In this document: one piece after another, positions 20,174-21,492 of the stretch
How positions within the stretch are numbered: position 1 is the stretch's first letter
Layout of the letters: each line of letters opens with the position of its first letter
Virus record (IMG/VR): IMGVR_UViG_3300037882_002434
Span: 1 to 21,492 of that record
Length of the DNA stretch: 21,492 bases
Source of the DNA: a virus
Strand: one strand, 5' to 3'
Notes under the pieces: generated by a model
Told to the model about the DNA's origin: nothing
Seen by the model: only the letters and a program-made list of their open reading frames with translations
Database searches by the model: none
Program-made: the position numbers and the translations under genes

Positions 20174-21492
20174 TGACCATTGCACTGTTCAAACCCAACG
20201 AGCATCCTGTTGCTCACGCGCGGCGTCTAAACGAACTTGCCCGGCAAGTATCGTCGGCTGGTGATGCGGCAGAACATGCCGACGCAGCCGCGATCATCCG
20301 GCAAGACGTGCTGGCGGCCCTCGCGTCGGTTCAAGGTCAAGCACAGACCGCTGGAAACATATTGCAGCAGGTGCAATCTGCCCAAAGCGCAATCAATGGG
20401 ATTGCATCAGACATTGATATTCAGTCGGAGGCAATCACTTTAGCCAATGCTGCGGTGGATGCTGCTGTGGCGCACATCGACACGATTCAAGGCCAGATAG
20501 ATGCAGCATTCAATCAAGTGGGCACAGCGAAGGCCGCAGCAATCGCCGCAGCTAATGACAGCCTCCAGCATGCGCAATCGTCGGCTGGAAGCGCCTTGTC
20601 AGCCAGTGCGCAAGTGGCTATCGTCACACAGAAGGCAACAGAGTCCGAGTTATCAGCGGCAGCATCGCAGGCCCAATACAATCTGGCACGATTGCAGGCA
20701 AATGATGCGCGTACCAGCGCACAGGCGTCTGGCCTGACCGCGACGTTTTCGGGGGTGTCTTCAACCGAATCAGGCACCAGCGCACAAGCAGCACGCCAGT
20801 CGGAATTGAATGCCGAAGTTTCAGCTACCGCCTCATTGGCGAACGCCACCGCGACGGCTTTGGATGCCAGCTTGGTTATCGCGGTTCAAACAGCCGTTCA
20901 GCAATTGGCTAGTAGCGCCACGATCAGTGCCAATACTGCGCAGAGCAAAGCAGCGGACGCCGCCAATTCGGCATCTGCATCGGCGCAGTCGGCGAGCACT
21001 GCACAAAGCGCAAGCGGTGCATCCGGCGCATCCGCGACAGCCGCAGAAGTCAGTAAGCTTGGTGCCATATCTGCCAATGCCACCGCACAGACAGCAGCAC
21101 AGGTAACACAGGCTAATGTCGCAACTACTGATGCAGCAAAGGCTACGGCAGTGGCTGCATCTAACTTATCGGCCACCTATAGGGATGCGGCAGCAGGCAG
21201 TGCAACAGCGGCGGCGGGAAGCGCGGGAACGGCAACTACACAGGCCGGCATTTCCACGACTAAAGCCGCCGAAGCGACGGCTTCTGCGTCCACAGCCACT
21301 ACACAAGCTGTATTAAGCTCGAATTTTGCAACAAATAGTTCCAACAAAGCAACTGAGGCCACCGGCAGTGCTACAGCTGCGCAGGGAAGTGCTGGGACAG
21401 CTGCCGCTCAAGCGACAATTGCGACAACAAACGCTACTACGGCATCCTCCGCTGCCAGCACAGCTACAACAGCCAGTAATTTGTCAGCCACC
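20173..21492 (+). CDS. Ala/Ser/Thr/Gln-rich fibre-type protein (3' end outside window)
   Basis: Starts at ATG 20173 (shares its A with the previous TGA) and is open through the end of the window, at least 440 codons. The first 20 residues (MTIALFKPNEHPVAHARRLN) look like a short anchor. The rest is long coiled-coil helix dominated by Ala, Ser, Thr and Gln, like the shaft of some tail-fibre or tail-needle proteins. A longer repeat begins near the end: GSATAAxGSAGTA recurs 168 nt (56 codons) apart at 21196 and 21364, and a SNLSAT motif recurs at 21160 and 21475. The receptor-binding tip should lie beyond the window. Position after the lysis genes is common for the last fibre gene of a phage late operon. 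Confidence 0.75.
   Translation, partial: MTIALFKPNEHPVAHARRLNELARQVSSAGDAAEHADAAAIIRQDVLAALASVQGQAQTAGNILQQVQSAQSAINGIASDIDIQSEAITLANAAVDAAVAHIDTIQGQIDAAFNQVGTAKAAAIAAANDSLQHAQSSAGSALSASAQVAIVTQKATESELSAAASQAQYNLARLQANDARTSAQASGLTATFSGVSSTESGTSAQAARQSELNAEVSATASLANATATALDASLVIAVQTAVQQLASSATISANTAQSKAADAANSASASAQSASTAQSASGASGASATAAEVSKLGAISANATAQTAAQVTQANVATTDAAKATAVAASNLSATYRDAAAGSATAAAGSAGTATTQAGISTTKAAEATASASTATTQAVLSSNFATNSSNKATEATGSATAAQGSAGTAAAQATIATTNATTASSAASTATTASNLSAT

Noticed and set aside
20237-21316. Short + strand ORFs rich in Arg, Pro and His
   Set aside because: They are out-of-frame readings of the Ala/Ser/Thr/Gln-rich fibre gene that starts at 20173 and stays open to the window end.

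Overview
The window is a tightly packed stretch of a tailed-phage genome (free phage or prophage), with every supported gene on the + strand. The evidence is an N4-gp56-type major capsid protein, a terminase pair, a portal protein, a scaffold-like protein, a head-to-tail adaptor and a lysis region. No tail-tube, tape-measure or sheath gene is visible, so a short-tailed (podovirus-like) virion is the best fit. The protein families and moderate-to-high GC coding style resemble phages of Alphaproteobacteria, perhaps sphingomonads; the host is an inference. I see no integrase, lysogeny switch, tRNA, rRNA, CRISPR array or insertion sequence.

Region 1 (1-2685) is DNA metabolism. It holds the C-terminal part of a replication-initiator-like protein with an origin-like repeat cluster inside its gene, a helical protein that may work with it, two small basic proteins, an XRE-type repressor, a cysteine-rich zinc-binding-type protein, a RusA-like Holliday-junction resolvase and an SNase-like nuclease. 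Most neighbours overlap by a few bases (ATGA or TAATG), which points to one translationally coupled operon. An AT-rich gap (2686-2764) separates it from the next block.

Region 2 (2765-6182) holds five genes upstream of the terminase: one unknown helical protein and four beta-rich, virion-type proteins. One of these carries eight exactly 23-residue tandem repeats.

Region 3 (6197-14812) is packaging and head assembly: DUF2280-type small terminase, large terminase, portal, a small helical protein, scaffold, major capsid protein, two small accessory proteins and an adaptor. The large terminase is broken into an ATPase ORF and a nuclease ORF by about 65 nt with stops in all frames. That interval carries a perfect 10-bp hairpin, imperfect flanking direct repeats and an internal Shine-Dalgarno. 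It is the most interesting item in the window: a split terminase, a translational-bypass element or a small insertion.

Region 4 (14812-21492) is tail and lysis: a 704-aa tail protein with duplicated beta modules, a tail-tip/fibre protein with a GpJ-like (DUF1983-like) module, a holin-like membrane protein, a secreted SNase-like nuclease, an M15 peptidase endolysin, three very small proteins (two membrane-spanning), and the start of a long Ala/Ser/Thr-rich fibre protein that runs off the window.
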